In this document: piece by piece, positions 16,901-23,421 of the stretch
Layout of the letters: each line of letters begins with the position of its first letter
How positions within the stretch are numbered: position 1 is the stretch's first letter
Assembly (NCBI RefSeq): GCF_028293835.1
Contig: NZ_JAQGNX010000111.1
Span: 1-42,139, forward strand
DNA length: 42,139 bases
DNA from: Pseudomonas sp.
Lineage (GTDB): Bacteria; Pseudomonadota; Gammaproteobacteria; Pseudomonadales; Pseudomonadaceae
Direction of reading: 5' to 3'
Made by a program: the position numbers and the translations under genes
Notes under the pieces: model-generated
Database searches by the model: none
Told to the model about the DNA's origin: nothing
The model's input: only the letters and a program-made list of their open reading frames with translations

Positions 16901-17583
16901 CAGTCGCGGACGCCAAGGGCGATGACTTCACCCTGGCCGTCGCCAAAAACCTGAACTTCCAGGTGCCGGGCGCGCTGGATGTACTTCTCGATGAACACCC
17001 CGGCGTTACTGAAATTGTTTTGTCCCAAGCGTTTCACCGCCTCGAACGACTCGCTCAGTTCTGCGGCGTTGCGGCACACGCGCATGCCAATCCCGCCGCC
17101 GCCCGCCGTGCTTTTGAGCATCACCGGATAACCGATGGGTTCTGCCGCGCTGAGGGCATCGTCAAGACTGTCCAGCAGCTCAGTGCCTTCGAGCATGGGT
17201 ACGCCGTGTTGCCTGGCCAGCGCGCGTGCCGTGTGCTTGAGACCGAACACCCGCAGCTGTTCCGGGGTTGGGCCGACAAAGGCAATGCCGTGGTCTTCGC
17301 ACGCTTGGGCGAAGGCCGCGTTTTCCGAGAGAAAGCCGTAGCCCGGATGAATTGCTTTGGCGCCGCTGGCTTTGGCGAGGGCGAGTATTTTATCCACCGC
17401 CAGATAGGTCCCGGCCGCGCCGCCTTCGCCGAGGCTATGGGCTTCGTCGGCTTGAAGGATGTGCAGGCTGGCGGCGTCGGCTTCGGAATACACCGCCACG
17501 CCCTTGACCTTCAGCTCGCGCAGGGTGCGCAGGATGCGGCAGGCAATGGCGCCACGGTTGGCAATCAGCAGTGTGTCGAACAT
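13915..17583 (-). CDS. uca: guanidine/urea carboxylase, biotin-dependent
   Basis: 1222 residues. Order: biotin carboxylase (about 1-450, with the GGGGIGMR ATP loop), KipA/AHS2 half of the carboxyltransferase (about 455-755, SVQDYPGRLGYW), a long linker (about 762-807), KipI/AHS1 half (about 808-1020), a connecting region, and a biotin carrier domain with ESMKMEIPL (biotin Lys1186). It uses ATP and bicarbonate to carboxylate its substrate. Because it lies with two DUF1989 deiminase genes under a guanidine-I riboswitch, guanidine is the likely substrate rather than urea, as shown for P. syringae homologues. Odd: the linker is encoded by REP palindromes (15164-15292). Gene start at 17581-17583; stop 28 bases before atzF. 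Confidence 0.9.
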   Translation of the reverse strand: MFDTLLIANRGAIACRILRTLRELKVKGVAVYSEADAASLHILQADEAHSLGEGGAAGTYLAVDKILALAKASGAKAIHPGYGFLSENAAFAQACEDHGIAFVGPTPEQLRVFGLKHTARALARQHGVPMLEGTELLDSLDDALSAAEPIGYPVMLKSTAGGGGIGMRVCRNAAELSESFEAVKRLGQNNFSNAGVFIEKYIQRARHLEVQVFGDGQGEVIALGVRDCSVQRRNQKVLEETPAPNLPDGMADELCAAAIQLAKAVNYRSAGTVEFVFDSEDQRFYFLEVNTRLQVEHGVTEQVWGVDLVSWMVQLAAGDLPPLLELRAGLQANGHAIQARLYAEDPGRDFQPCPGLLTAVSFPAADGKSLRIDTWVEAGCEIPPFFDPMIAKLISWAPTRDQASAGLVQALADSRLYGVETNRDYLRQILVDAPFASGQPWTRCLEGLVYRADTFEVLSGGTQTSVQDYPGRLGYWAVGVPPSGPMDSRALRIGNRLLGNAEGTAALEITMSGPLLRFNTDAVVAITGAVIPVTLNGQPQALNTAFMVPAGATLALGTIAGAGARSYLCVRGGLDLPDYLGSKSTFTLGQFGGHGGRALRAGDVLHIAPLSDRRVGLSVPDEQLHDLLDVRQIRVIYGPHAAPEYFTERYMQTFFSTPWEVHFNSSRTGVRLIGPKPEWVRADGGEAGLHPSNIHDNPYAIGAVDFTGDMPVILGPDGPSLGGFVCPVTIIEADLWQLGQLKAGDKVQFHPVDLATARALATAGTRSLLQGERKSQDNIDPCRNQLLGEAGDAVSELAPSRASPLLHSPVVLDIGVDDTRLVARLSGDTHLLLEIGAPELDLVLRFRGHALMQALEARALHGVIDLTPGIRSLQVHYHPEQLPLVDLLGIVTEHWEIVCASRNLQVPSRIVHLPLSWDDPACQLAIEKYMTTVRKDAPWCPSNLEFIRRINDLPNLDEVQRTVFDASYLVMGLGDVYLGAPVATPLDPRHRLVTTKYNPARTWTAENSVGIGGAYMCVYGMEGPGGYQFVGRTLQMWNRYREVAAFDGKPWLLRFFDQIRFYPVGAEELLRIRRDFPLGRYSLNIEHSNLNLADYQGFLTREAEGIAAFRAQQQGAFNAERERWIASGQANFESDEGAAPAPDDIPLEAGEHGIDSHIAGNLWQVQVEVGQRVEVGDALVILESMKMEIPLLATLAGTVSEVRVQPGSAVRAGQRVVVLKAD
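15164..15292. repeat. REP elements inside the carboxylase coding sequence
   Basis: tgtaggagcgggctcgcccg (from 15165) includes the perfect hairpin GCGGGC-tc-GCCCGC at 15171-15184. The element ends in ggttcctaca (to 15240), giving inverted ends TGTAGGA/TCCTACA. A second half copy, ctgtaggagcgaac..., starts at 15274. These are extragenic-type repeats, yet they lie in frame in uca and encode the linker between the KipA and KipI halves. Confidence 0.8.
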
Positions 17584-17733
17584 GGCATAAACCCCGGAAA
17601 CCGATGGCAGTTCGGTTTCTTACTGGGAAGCGGGCCGTCCCGCTATTGAACAATGCCTCGGGGCCGTCCCCGATGGCGAAACCTGAGTGCTATTTGTCTG
17701 CGTCCGCTTTTATGCGTAAGCGAGGACGTTTGC

Positions 17734-17827
17734 AGGAGCTGCCGCAGGCTGCGATAAGGTTGGAACAACCTTTAACGGTGTGACGAATGCGACCGGTCCC
17801 CGGTCGATCGCAGCCTGCGGCAGCTCC
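17734..17827. repeat. REPIN: inverted pair of REP sequences with two internal hairpins
   Basis: ggagctgccgcaggctgcga plus t (17734-17754) is repeated exactly in inverse at 17807-17827. Between them lie two small hairpins, AAGGTTG-gaa-CAACCTT (17756-17772) and GACCGG-tcc-CCGGTC (17791-17805). This is the layout of a REP doublet mobilised as a unit by RAYT transposases. It fills the 316-base gap between uca and the deiminase genes; nothing else is seen in that gap. As RNA it could form a strong structure within the guanidine transcript. Confidence 0.85.
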
Positions 17828-17899
17828 GACAGAGGCTCAAACATTGCCCCGAACGGCTTTGGCACAGGCGCAATAACCAGCGGCGCAACAACGAAAGTG

Positions 17900-18532
17900 T
17901 CAGTTCCATATCAGCAACTGCGCTGGCGTCGGGTTGTAGGCATTGCACGGGTTGTTCAATTGCGGGCAGTTAGAGATCAGCACAATCACGTCCATCTCGG
18001 CGCGCAGTTCGACGTACTTGCCGGGTGCGGAAATACCGTCTTCAAAGGTCAGCCCACCGTCAGCCGTCACCGGTACGTTCATGAAGAAGTTGATGTTCGG
18101 CCCGACGTCTTTTTTGCTCAGGCGACCATCGTGGGCGCACGCGCGCAGGTAGTTGTCGCGGCAGCTGTGCATGTGGCGTTTTTCCAAAGCGTAACGCACG
18201 GTGTTGCTCTCTTGCGAGCAAGCGCCGCCGAGGGTGTCGTGGCGGCCGCAGGTGTCTTCGACGATGGTCAGCATCGGCTTGCCGAGGTTGGAGTACAGCA
18301 CGCTTCCAGCGCTCAAATACACATTGTTTTGCCGACGCAAGGTGCGCTGCACATCGTAGCGTTCACGGGGGTTGGCCGAACTGTAAAACAGTGTATCTAC
18401 CGCTTGATTGCCGTCGAGGTCGAGGATACGCACGGTCTGCCCGGCTTTGACTTCCTTGAGCCACGGCTCGCCTGCGGGAATAGTCGCGTTATAGGCCGCT
18501 GCTTCAGGGTGTTTGGATGAAGTCATGTTCAT
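17900..18532 (-). CDS. DUF1989 protein, carboxyguanidine deiminase subunit (UAAP2-like)
   Basis: 210 residues of the DUF1989 / urea-amidolyase-associated family. Conserved features are GNQAVDTLFYS, YSNLGKPMLTIVEDTCGRHDTLGGACS with two cysteines flanking a His-Asp pair, and NFFMNVPV. In P. syringae two such proteins (CgdA and CgdB) form the carboxyguanidine deiminase that removes ammonia from carboxyguanidine, giving allophanate. I do not assign which of the two letters applies. It lies 11 bases after the other DUF1989 gene and before the carboxylase. The start ATG at 18530-18532 follows GAGGA by eight bases; a second ATG two codons on is possible. Confidence 0.85.
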   Translation of the reverse strand: MNMTSSKHPEAAAYNATIPAGEPWLKEVKAGQTVRILDLDGNQAVDTLFYSSANPRERYDVQRTLRRQNNVYLSAGSVLYSNLGKPMLTIVEDTCGRHDTLGGACSQESNTVRYALEKRHMHSCRDNYLRACAHDGRLSKKDVGPNINFFMNVPVTADGGLTFEDGISAPGKYVELRAEMDVIVLISNCPQLNNPCNAYNPTPAQLLIWN

Positions 18533-18543
18533 GGTGACGATCC

Positions 18544-19269
18544 TCAGGCGAACAGGCGATCAGTGTTGATAAAGCCGCGCTCGTTTTCCGGGCGTGAGGT
18601 GCGGCAGTGCTCGGCGACGCTGGCGTCGGCGTTCATCCAGCTTAGGTGTATCGGCCTGGGGGCATAGTGCGGATCGGGGTCCATGGGGTGTTGCAGCGCG
18701 GTCATCACCACCAGCGTGTCCATGGGCGCGTACAGCTCGATGTAGTCACCCGCATTGGAATTGCCAGGGACGAAACGCAGCGCGCCGTTGTCGTCAACAT
18801 TGACCCGGCTGAACAGGTTCAGGGTCATCAGCAGGTCGGACAAACCCAACCCCCATTTGCCCAACTCGACCAGCAAATTGTCGGTGCCGTTACGGAAGAA
18901 ACCGTTGCGCAGTTCTTGATAGCGACCCTGGCCGTATTTTTCCGCGACTTCTTCGGCGCATAAAATCCCGCCAATGCTGTCGCTCCAACCGCAGGTGTCA
19001 GCGGTGATTGCGGCCAACACGTGACCCATGTCCGAGTACAAACAGTGGCCGTTGGTGAGCTTGGCGGTGTGTTGGCATTTGAGGCTGTCGGGCAGGTTCA
19101 GGCGTTCGGTTTTTTCGTTGGCGTTAAGCAACGTCAGGCTGACGTTGGCGCCGCCTTCGATGTCGGACAGGCGCAGCAGTTGGCCGCGCTTGAGCACGAA
19201 TGAACGGTGGCCGCCGCCGGGAATAAGCTCTTCGGCGAACACCGGGAACAGGGTGGTTGAGTCAGTCAT
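18544..19269 (-). CDS. DUF1989 protein, carboxyguanidine deiminase subunit (UAAP1-like)
   Basis: 241 residues. The same fold as the next gene, with YSDMGHVLAAITADTCGWSD, a later Cys in GGILCAEE, and NLFSRVNVDDNGALRF. Two paralogous DUF1989 subunits side by side are the signature of the carboxyguanidine deiminase pair, with the conserved His/Asp/Cys residues expected to hold a metal. It works between the carboxylase and allophanate hydrolase in guanidine nitrogen assimilation. The start ATG at 19267-19269 has AAGGAA seven bases before; the gene lies 12 bases after the ABC ATPase gene. Older names call it 'urea carboxylase-associated protein'. Confidence 0.85.
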   Translation of the reverse strand: MTDSTTLFPVFAEELIPGGGHRSFVLKRGQLLRLSDIEGGANVSLTLLNANEKTERLNLPDSLKCQHTAKLTNGHCLYSDMGHVLAAITADTCGWSDSIGGILCAEEVAEKYGQGRYQELRNGFFRNGTDNLLVELGKWGLGLSDLLMTLNLFSRVNVDDNGALRFVPGNSNAGDYIELYAPMDTLVVMTALQHPMDPDPHYAPRPIHLSWMNADASVAEHCRTSRPENERGFINTDRLFA

Positions 19270-19281
19270 CTGTAAATTCCT

Positions 19282-20046
19282 TTAGACCGTTTGCAGCGAA
19301 TCAATCGCGGCGCGTGCAGCGCGGCGGTCGCTGTTCAAGGGGATGTCGTAGGTAATGCGGGCGCCATAAGCGCTGGGCGCCTGAGGGTCGTGACGAACCT
19401 TGTCGAACACCAGCAGGCGTGTGCCCAGATTGAAGCCTTCGGACAAATCGTGGGTGACCATGAACACAGTCAGTCGGGTCTCGCGCCACAGCTCCAGCAG
19501 CAGGCCGTGCATGTCCTTGCGGATGCCCGGATCCAGCGCGCCGAATGGTTCGTCCAGCAACAACACTCGAGGCTGCATGATCAACGCCTGAGCAATCGCC
19601 AGACGTTGTTGCATGCCGCCTGACAGTTGCGTCGGGTATTTATCCAGTGAGTGCCCGAGACCGACCTTGTGCAACAACACGGCGGCCTGTTCCCGAGCCT
19701 CGCGTTTGGCCTTGCCGAACAGTCGGCCGAGTAATGCCGAGCGGGGCAATTCAAGGCCCAGCGCAACGTTATTCAGCACCGACAGGTGAGGGAACACCGA
19801 GTAACGCTGGAATACCACGCCACGGCTGGCGTTGGGTTCGCCAACCAAGGGTTTGCCGTCCAGGTGAATCTGCCCGCGACTCGGCACCTCCTGGCCCAAC
19901 AGCAGACGCAGGAAAGTCGATTTACCGCAGCCAGAAGCTCCGACCAAGGTGCAGAACTCGCCTTCATCCACCGTTAGATTCAGCCCTTCCAGCACCGGCT
20001 GCCGGTCGTATTCCTGCCAGACGTTCTTCACCGAAATAAAGCTCAT
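19282..20046 (-). CDS. ABC transporter ATPase, guanidine uptake (TauB/SsuB type)
   Basis: 254 residues with Walker A GASGCGKS near 36-43, the signature LSGGMQQR, Walker B VLLLDEP followed by FGALDP, and switch His in VTHD. It energises the permease encoded just upstream, whose last four bases it overlaps (ATGA). The family is the nitrate/sulfonate/taurine importer ATPases; the guanidine role comes from the riboswitch and the neighbouring enzymes. Substrate specificity cannot be read from an ATPase. Confidence 0.88.
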   Translation of the reverse strand: MSFISVKNVWQEYDRQPVLEGLNLTVDEGEFCTLVGASGCGKSTFLRLLLGQEVPSRGQIHLDGKPLVGEPNASRGVVFQRYSVFPHLSVLNNVALGLELPRSALLGRLFGKAKREAREQAAVLLHKVGLGHSLDKYPTQLSGGMQQRLAIAQALIMQPRVLLLDEPFGALDPGIRKDMHGLLLELWRETRLTVFMVTHDLSEGFNLGTRLLVFDKVRHDPQAPSAYGARITYDIPLNSDRRAARAAIDSLQTV

Positions 20047-20858
20047 GCCCGCGCTCCTTCATACCAAGGGAATGCACGTCGGGTCAGCGCTTTAAGCCCC
20101 CAATCCATCAACCAGGCCAGCAAGGTGATCCACACCACATAGGGCAAAATGACGTCCATTGCCAGATACCGGCGCACCAGGAAAATCCGGTAACCCAGGC
20201 CGTCGGTGGAGGCAATGGCTTCGGCGGCGATCAGGAACAACCAGGCTGAACCCAGCACCAGCCGCAGAGCAATCAACAGACGCGGCAGCAGTTGCGGCAG
20301 GATGACCCGCAGGATCAAAGTCCAGGTCGAGGCGCCTAACGTCTGCGCCTTGATCAACAGCTCAACAGGAATCTCTTGGGCGCGCTGTTCCAGATCCCGA
20401 GCCAGAATCGGCGTAATACCAATCACTATCAGCATGACTTTCGACAGCTCGCCCAAGCCAAATACGATGAACAGAATGGGCAGAATCGCCAGAGGCGGCA
20501 CCATGGACAGCACCGTCAGCAGCGGCGATAGCGGTGTCCCGAACATCGGCACGATGCCCGCCGCGATGCCCAGGCACAGCCCCAGCAACGCACTGATGCC
20601 CAAGCCGATGGCCAAACGCCGCAGACTGGAGCCGGTGTCTTGCCACAACAGATACTCGCCGGTACGCGGGTCTTCAACGAAAGCCATGCGCTTGACCGAT
20701 TCCGTCATCTGTACGGCGCTGGGCAACAGCTTGTCGTTGGGGTTTTCCGTCAGCCGAGCTGCCGAACCCACGAAGTAGGCGAACAGCAGCAAGGCAAACG
20801 GCAAGATCACCAAAATCAGTCGACTGGCGCGATCCGGGCGGCGGTTTATCAAACGCAT
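20043..20858 (-). CDS. ABC transporter permease, guanidine uptake
   Basis: 271 residues from the ATG at 20856-20858, which has AAGG nine bases upstream; a TTG two codons earlier is the alternative. About six membrane segments and the BPD_transp_1 coupling loop (EIPVELLIKAQTLGAS, EAA-like) are visible. It forms the inner-membrane channel with the ATPase, with which it overlaps by 4 bases. The binding-protein gene ends 21 bases upstream. Substrate assignment rests on operon context. Confidence 0.86.
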   Translation of the reverse strand: MRLINRRPDRASRLILVILPFALLLFAYFVGSAARLTENPNDKLLPSAVQMTESVKRMAFVEDPRTGEYLLWQDTGSSLRRLAIGLGISALLGLCLGIAAGIVPMFGTPLSPLLTVLSMVPPLAILPILFIVFGLGELSKVMLIVIGITPILARDLEQRAQEIPVELLIKAQTLGASTWTLILRVILPQLLPRLLIALRLVLGSAWLFLIAAEAIASTDGLGYRIFLVRRYLAMDVILPYVVWITLLAWLMDWGLKALTRRAFPWYEGARA

Positions 20859-20885
20859 GGGCAATGACCTTTGGCTAAGACGCGA

Positions 20886-21965
20886 TTACAGCTTGCCGTC
20901 GGCGGCCATCTGCACGTAGCTCGGATCGAAATGCAGCTTGAGATTGGCCTTGTCGCCACTGGTAACGCCGTTGGCGAACGACATGCCCACCGCGCCGGTG
21001 TCTTTGGCGCCTTGGCCCAGCAGCCCGTGCTGGAAAGAAAATTCAGCCACTTTGCGCATGGTCAACGGCAGTTGAGAACTGTTGGCGAACGCCAGGGCTT
21101 CTTTGGGCGTAGCGAACAATTTGGTGGTGTCCAGTTGCGATTGGAAACCAGCCAGATCAGTACCCGAGGCTTTGGCCATGTGCTCCAGCGCAGCGGTGCT
21201 GGCAGCGGATTTTTCGTTCATCAACGCCACCACTTCGAACCAGGCGCCGGTCAGTGCCTTGCCCAGTGCCGGGTTGTCTTTGAGGGTCTGGCTGTTGACC
21301 ACCATCATGTCCATGATCTCGCCCGGGATTTTGCTGGAGTCGAACACTTCAGTCACACCCGGCCTGGCTTTGATGTCCGATAACATGGGGTTCCAGGTGG
21401 TGACCGCCTTCACTTCGTCGGTATTGAACGCGGCGGAGATGTCGGCGTCGGAGGTATTGACCACGGTCAGGTCTTTTTCCGAGAGATCAACGGTGTCCAG
21501 GGCCCGGGCCAGCAGGTAATGGGACACCGACAGCTCCACCAGGTTGACCTTCATGCCCTTGAGGTCGGTGATTTTTTTGCCGTCACCCTTGATCACGATG
21601 CCATCGTTGCCGTTGGAGAAGTCGCTGACGATCAGCGCAGTGCTGTCGACGCCGCCTGCTGCCGGGATGGTCAGGGCGTCCATGTTGGTCATGGTGCAGC
21701 CGTCGAACTGACCGGCGGTGTATTGATTGATGGATTCGACGTAATCGTTGATTTGAGTGACATCGATCTTGATGCCGTACTTCTTCGCCCACTTGTCGAC
21801 GATGCCTTGAGCGCCGGCATACTCCCACGGCATCCAACCGGCATAAATCGTCCAGCAGACGTTGAAGTGTTGTTTCGGGGCGGCTTGGGCCGAGAGACTC
21901 AATGCGGCGACGAGGCCGGCAGCGAGCAAGGAAAACAGGCGGGGCTTGCGGGTGGTGAGCTGCAT
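20886..21965 (-). CDS. periplasmic substrate-binding protein, guanidine ABC transporter
   Basis: 359 residues. A signal peptide (MQLTTRKPRLFSLLAAGLVA, cleaved after SAQA near residue 28) leads a TauA/NMT1-type binding domain: FNVCWTIYAGWMPWEY near the start, DYVESINQYTAGQFDG, and VIKGDGKKITDLKGMKVNL. It captures the solute in the periplasm for the permease/ATPase. As first gene behind the guanidine-I riboswitch it is probably a guanidine-binding protein, although binding is not shown by sequence. The ATG (21963-21965) has CTGGAG eight bases before it, and this Shine-Dalgarno is complementary to part of the riboswitch. Confidence 0.87.
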   Translation of the reverse strand: MQLTTRKPRLFSLLAAGLVAALSLSAQAAPKQHFNVCWTIYAGWMPWEYAGAQGIVDKWAKKYGIKIDVTQINDYVESINQYTAGQFDGCTMTNMDALTIPAAGGVDSTALIVSDFSNGNDGIVIKGDGKKITDLKGMKVNLVELSVSHYLLARALDTVDLSEKDLTVVNTSDADISAAFNTDEVKAVTTWNPMLSDIKARPGVTEVFDSSKIPGEIMDMMVVNSQTLKDNPALGKALTGAWFEVVALMNEKSAASTAALEHMAKASGTDLAGFQSQLDTTKLFATPKEALAFANSSQLPLTMRKVAEFSFQHGLLGQGAKDTGAVGMSFANGVTSGDKANLKLHFDPSYVQMAADGKL

Positions 21966-21973
21966 GTAGAGAT

Positions 21974-22022
21974 CTCCAGTAGGAAAAAAGGCGAGCAGGA
22001 GGCACGTGACACCACTGGTGTC
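21974..22022 (-). promoter_or_regulatory. riboswitch expression platform: hairpin, U run and complementary Shine-Dalgarno
   Basis: Downstream of the aptamer the RNA has a GACACC-AGU-GGUGUC hairpin (around 22007-22021), a run of six U (21984-21989) and CUACUGGAG (21974-21982), which holds the Shine-Dalgarno. CUACUGGAG is perfectly complementary over 9 bases to CUCCAGUAG in the aptamer (22057-22065). The hairpin is not directly followed by the U run, so a terminator is doubtful. Blocking of translation by pairing is the better hypothesis. Confidence 0.4.
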
Positions 22023-22023
22023 T

Positions 22024-22115
22024 TGTCTCCCGGGCTTTTATCCCGCCGTGTAACCTCTACTGGAGGTCGCCAACTCTCGGACCAGCCACTCGCATGAAGC
22101 GAGCCGGAACCCTAG
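22024..22115 (-). ncRNA. guanidine-I riboswitch (ykkC class)
   Basis: On the minus strand the conserved blocks of the ykkC/guanidine-I aptamer occur in order: CTAGGGTTCCG (22104-22114), GCTGGTCCGAGAG (22074-22086), then ACACGGCGGGATAAAAGCCC followed by GGGAGA (about 22025-22051). Between the last two blocks is a hairpin ACCTC-CAGTA-GAGGT (22053-22067). The element lies 59 bases before the ABC binding-protein gene and senses free guanidinium to turn expression on. It is followed by exactly the gene set known for guanidine assimilation. Confidence 0.93.
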
Positions 22116-22174
22116 TCGGCTATTGCAAATTGTGGTGCCGCGAACCTGTTTTAACTCCTGCACACAGAATCTCA

Positions 22175-22191
22175 AGCGAGAGCCGTGCCAA
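22175..22191 (-). promoter_or_regulatory. candidate sigma-54 promoter of the guanidine operon
   Basis: The minus strand reads TTGGCACGGCTCTCGCT: the -24 element TTGGCAC is perfect, and GG and GC are separated by exactly 10 bases. The -12 element is TCGC instead of TTGC. Transcription would start near 22164, about 50 bases before the aptamer. A nitrogen-controlled sigma-54 promoter suits a nitrogen-scavenging operon. Confidence 0.55.
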
Positions 22192-22254
22192 GTGGCGCCG
22201 AGCCTTATGGGTCGTGGCTTGGCGCATCCTCGGGCGCATTGTCTTAGCGTGGCG

Positions 22255-22271
22255 TGCCTCACGATGGTGCA
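22255..22271. promoter_or_regulatory. candidate NtrC-binding site
   Basis: TGCCTCACGATGGTGCA matches the NtrC consensus TGCACCA-N3-TGGTGCA at 12 of 14 positions. Its centre is about 100 bases upstream of the expected start of the sigma-54 promoter, the usual enhancer distance. The right half-site is perfect. Confidence 0.45.
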
Positions 22272-22373
22272 AGTCCGCACCGGGCGAGGGCGCATTTTGT
22301 TACACATATCTCGGGATGTGGCGGCACCGAAACCTCTTATTACAGTCTTATTTATTGTCTGTCAGAGTTGACC

Positions 22374-22395
22374 GACGCCGACCAGCGTCGCTGGT
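22374..22395. promoter_or_regulatory. overlapping inverted repeats before the Gly-rich lipoprotein gene
   Basis: GACGC-cgacca-GCGTC (22374-22389) overlaps ACCAGCG-t-CGCTGGT (22381-22395). The two cannot form together. They sit 30 bases before the lipoprotein ATG, so they may be a repressor operator or alternative leader hairpins. Confidence 0.3.
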
Positions 22396-22425
22396 TTGAG
22401 CTCTATAGCGGTCCGGGAGGCCGCC

Positions 22426-22896
22426 ATGTATCGACAAACTTTGCTTATTGCTTTGCTGGGTTTGACGCTAGCAGGTTGTTACGCGGGACCGGATTATTAC
22501 GACTCCGATGTATATACGGCGCCCGTGCCGGTGTACGGAGGCTATTACTACGGCACCGGTGGTTACGATCGTTACTATGGCCCCGGTTATGTCGTCGGCC
22601 AATCGCGTTATTACGGCTCGCGTCCCGGCTATTATCCACGCGGACCTGGTCCCGGTTATGGCCGGCCCGGCTACGGTAATGGCCCTTGGCCTGGCCGTGG
22701 TTATGCACCCGGTGGCGGTTATCATCCAGGCACCGGTCCACGCCCAGGTTCTAATTGGAGCGGACCACGTCCCGGCTATTCTGGCGGTCGGCCTGGCGGC
22801 GGCGGACACGGAGGTAGTCCAGGCGGTCACGGTGGCTCAGGTGGAGGAGGCCACGGTGGATCTGGTGGCGGTAGCGGTGGTGGCGGTAGGCGATAA
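22426..22896 (+). CDS. Gly/Tyr/Pro-rich lipoprotein of unknown function
   Basis: 156 residues from the ATG at 22426, preceded by GGGAGG. A lipoprotein signal peptide ends in the lipobox LAGC (Cys17). Residues 18-75 are rich in Tyr and Gly (YYGTGGYDRYYGPGY), the middle carries PGYGRPGYG-type repeats, and the end is almost only Gly, Ser and His (GGHGGSGGGG). Such a low-complexity chain is disordered or fibrous and anchored to a membrane by its lipid. It is read divergently from the guanidine operon and is followed by a second exported protein 12 bases later. I do not recognise a family; a cell-surface or envelope role is only a guess from composition. Confidence 0.7.
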   Translation: MYRQTLLIALLGLTLAGCYAGPDYYDSDVYTAPVPVYGGYYYGTGGYDRYYGPGYVVGQSRYYGSRPGYYPRGPGPGYGRPGYGNGPWPGRGYAPGGGYHPGTGPRPGSNWSGPRPGYSGGRPGGGGHGGSPGGHGGSGGGGHGGSGGGSGGGGRR

Positions 22897-22908
22897 GTAG
22901 GAGGCCCC

Positions 22909-23238
22909 ATGAAGCAACGCTTATTAATGAGCCTTTCACTGACAGTGCTGGCAGCTAGCGCAGCTCACGCCGAAGGCTATGGTGCCGAGCATAACCACGG
23001 TCAGCCCGGCTCTGTGACGACCCCCATTTATGCCGCGCCTCGGCCCAGCTACGAAACGGCCCCACCGCGTATGGAGTCCACACCGCCAAGCGTGGACTCC
23101 CACCCGGCCGGGCAGGCGTGGGACCCGCGCTATCGCGGCAACCCCGGTTACCAACCGGGGCCACCGCAGCACTATGAGCGTCAGTACGATGGTCATTACG
23201 GCGCGGGCGGCGGACACGGTCCGTGGGACAGGCCTTGA
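22909..23238 (+). CDS. small exported protein, Pro/Gly/Tyr/His-rich
   Basis: 109 residues with a clear signal peptide (MKQRLLMSLSLTVLAASAAH, cleavage after AHA near residue 21). The mature part is hydrophilic and rich in Pro, Gly, His and Tyr (GNPGYQPGPPQHYERQYDGHYG). The ATG has AGGAGG four bases before. It starts 12 bases after the Gly-rich lipoprotein stop and resembles it in composition near its end, so the two probably form an operon and may act together in the envelope. No family recognised. Confidence 0.7.
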   Translation: MKQRLLMSLSLTVLAASAAHAEGYGAEHNHGQPGSVTTPIYAAPRPSYETAPPRMESTPPSVDSHPAGQAWDPRYRGNPGYQPGPPQHYERQYDGHYGAGGGHGPWDRP

Positions 23239-23277
23239 AGCCCTTCGTGAGTACATCATTTCTGTCGCAATCAACGT

Positions 23278-23341
23278 GTTGGCGAGTGGCCCGACTCTCT
23301 GTGTCCGGCCAATCGATTCGCCAACGAGTTGGCTCCTACAG
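23278..23341. repeat. REP-type element, partly decayed
   Basis: attcgccaacgagttggctc plus ctacag (23316-23341) is nearly the same as the end of the element inside uca (cttcgccaagaagttggttc plus ctacag). Upstream GTTGGCGA (23278-23285) is the inverse of TCGCCAAC (23317-23324). It lies in the 183-base gap between two convergent genes and may help end both transcripts. Confidence 0.6.
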
Positions 23342-23421
23342 AGCTGTTTGCCAGCCCGAGGAGAGTGTGAATTGAACATTGGATTGCGGAACCATAAGAC
23401 CCGCAACTCCATGGCCTCGCT

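Noticed and set aside
21984..22022. Intrinsic terminator after the guanidine riboswitch
   Set aside because: The GACACC/GGUGUC hairpin is separated from the six-U run by about 18 bases and no other stem abuts the U run; only weak evidence.
22265..22280. GGTGC-N6-GCACC inverted repeat as a second NtrC site
   Set aside because: The half-sites point the wrong way compared with the NtrC consensus; only the 22255-22271 site was kept.
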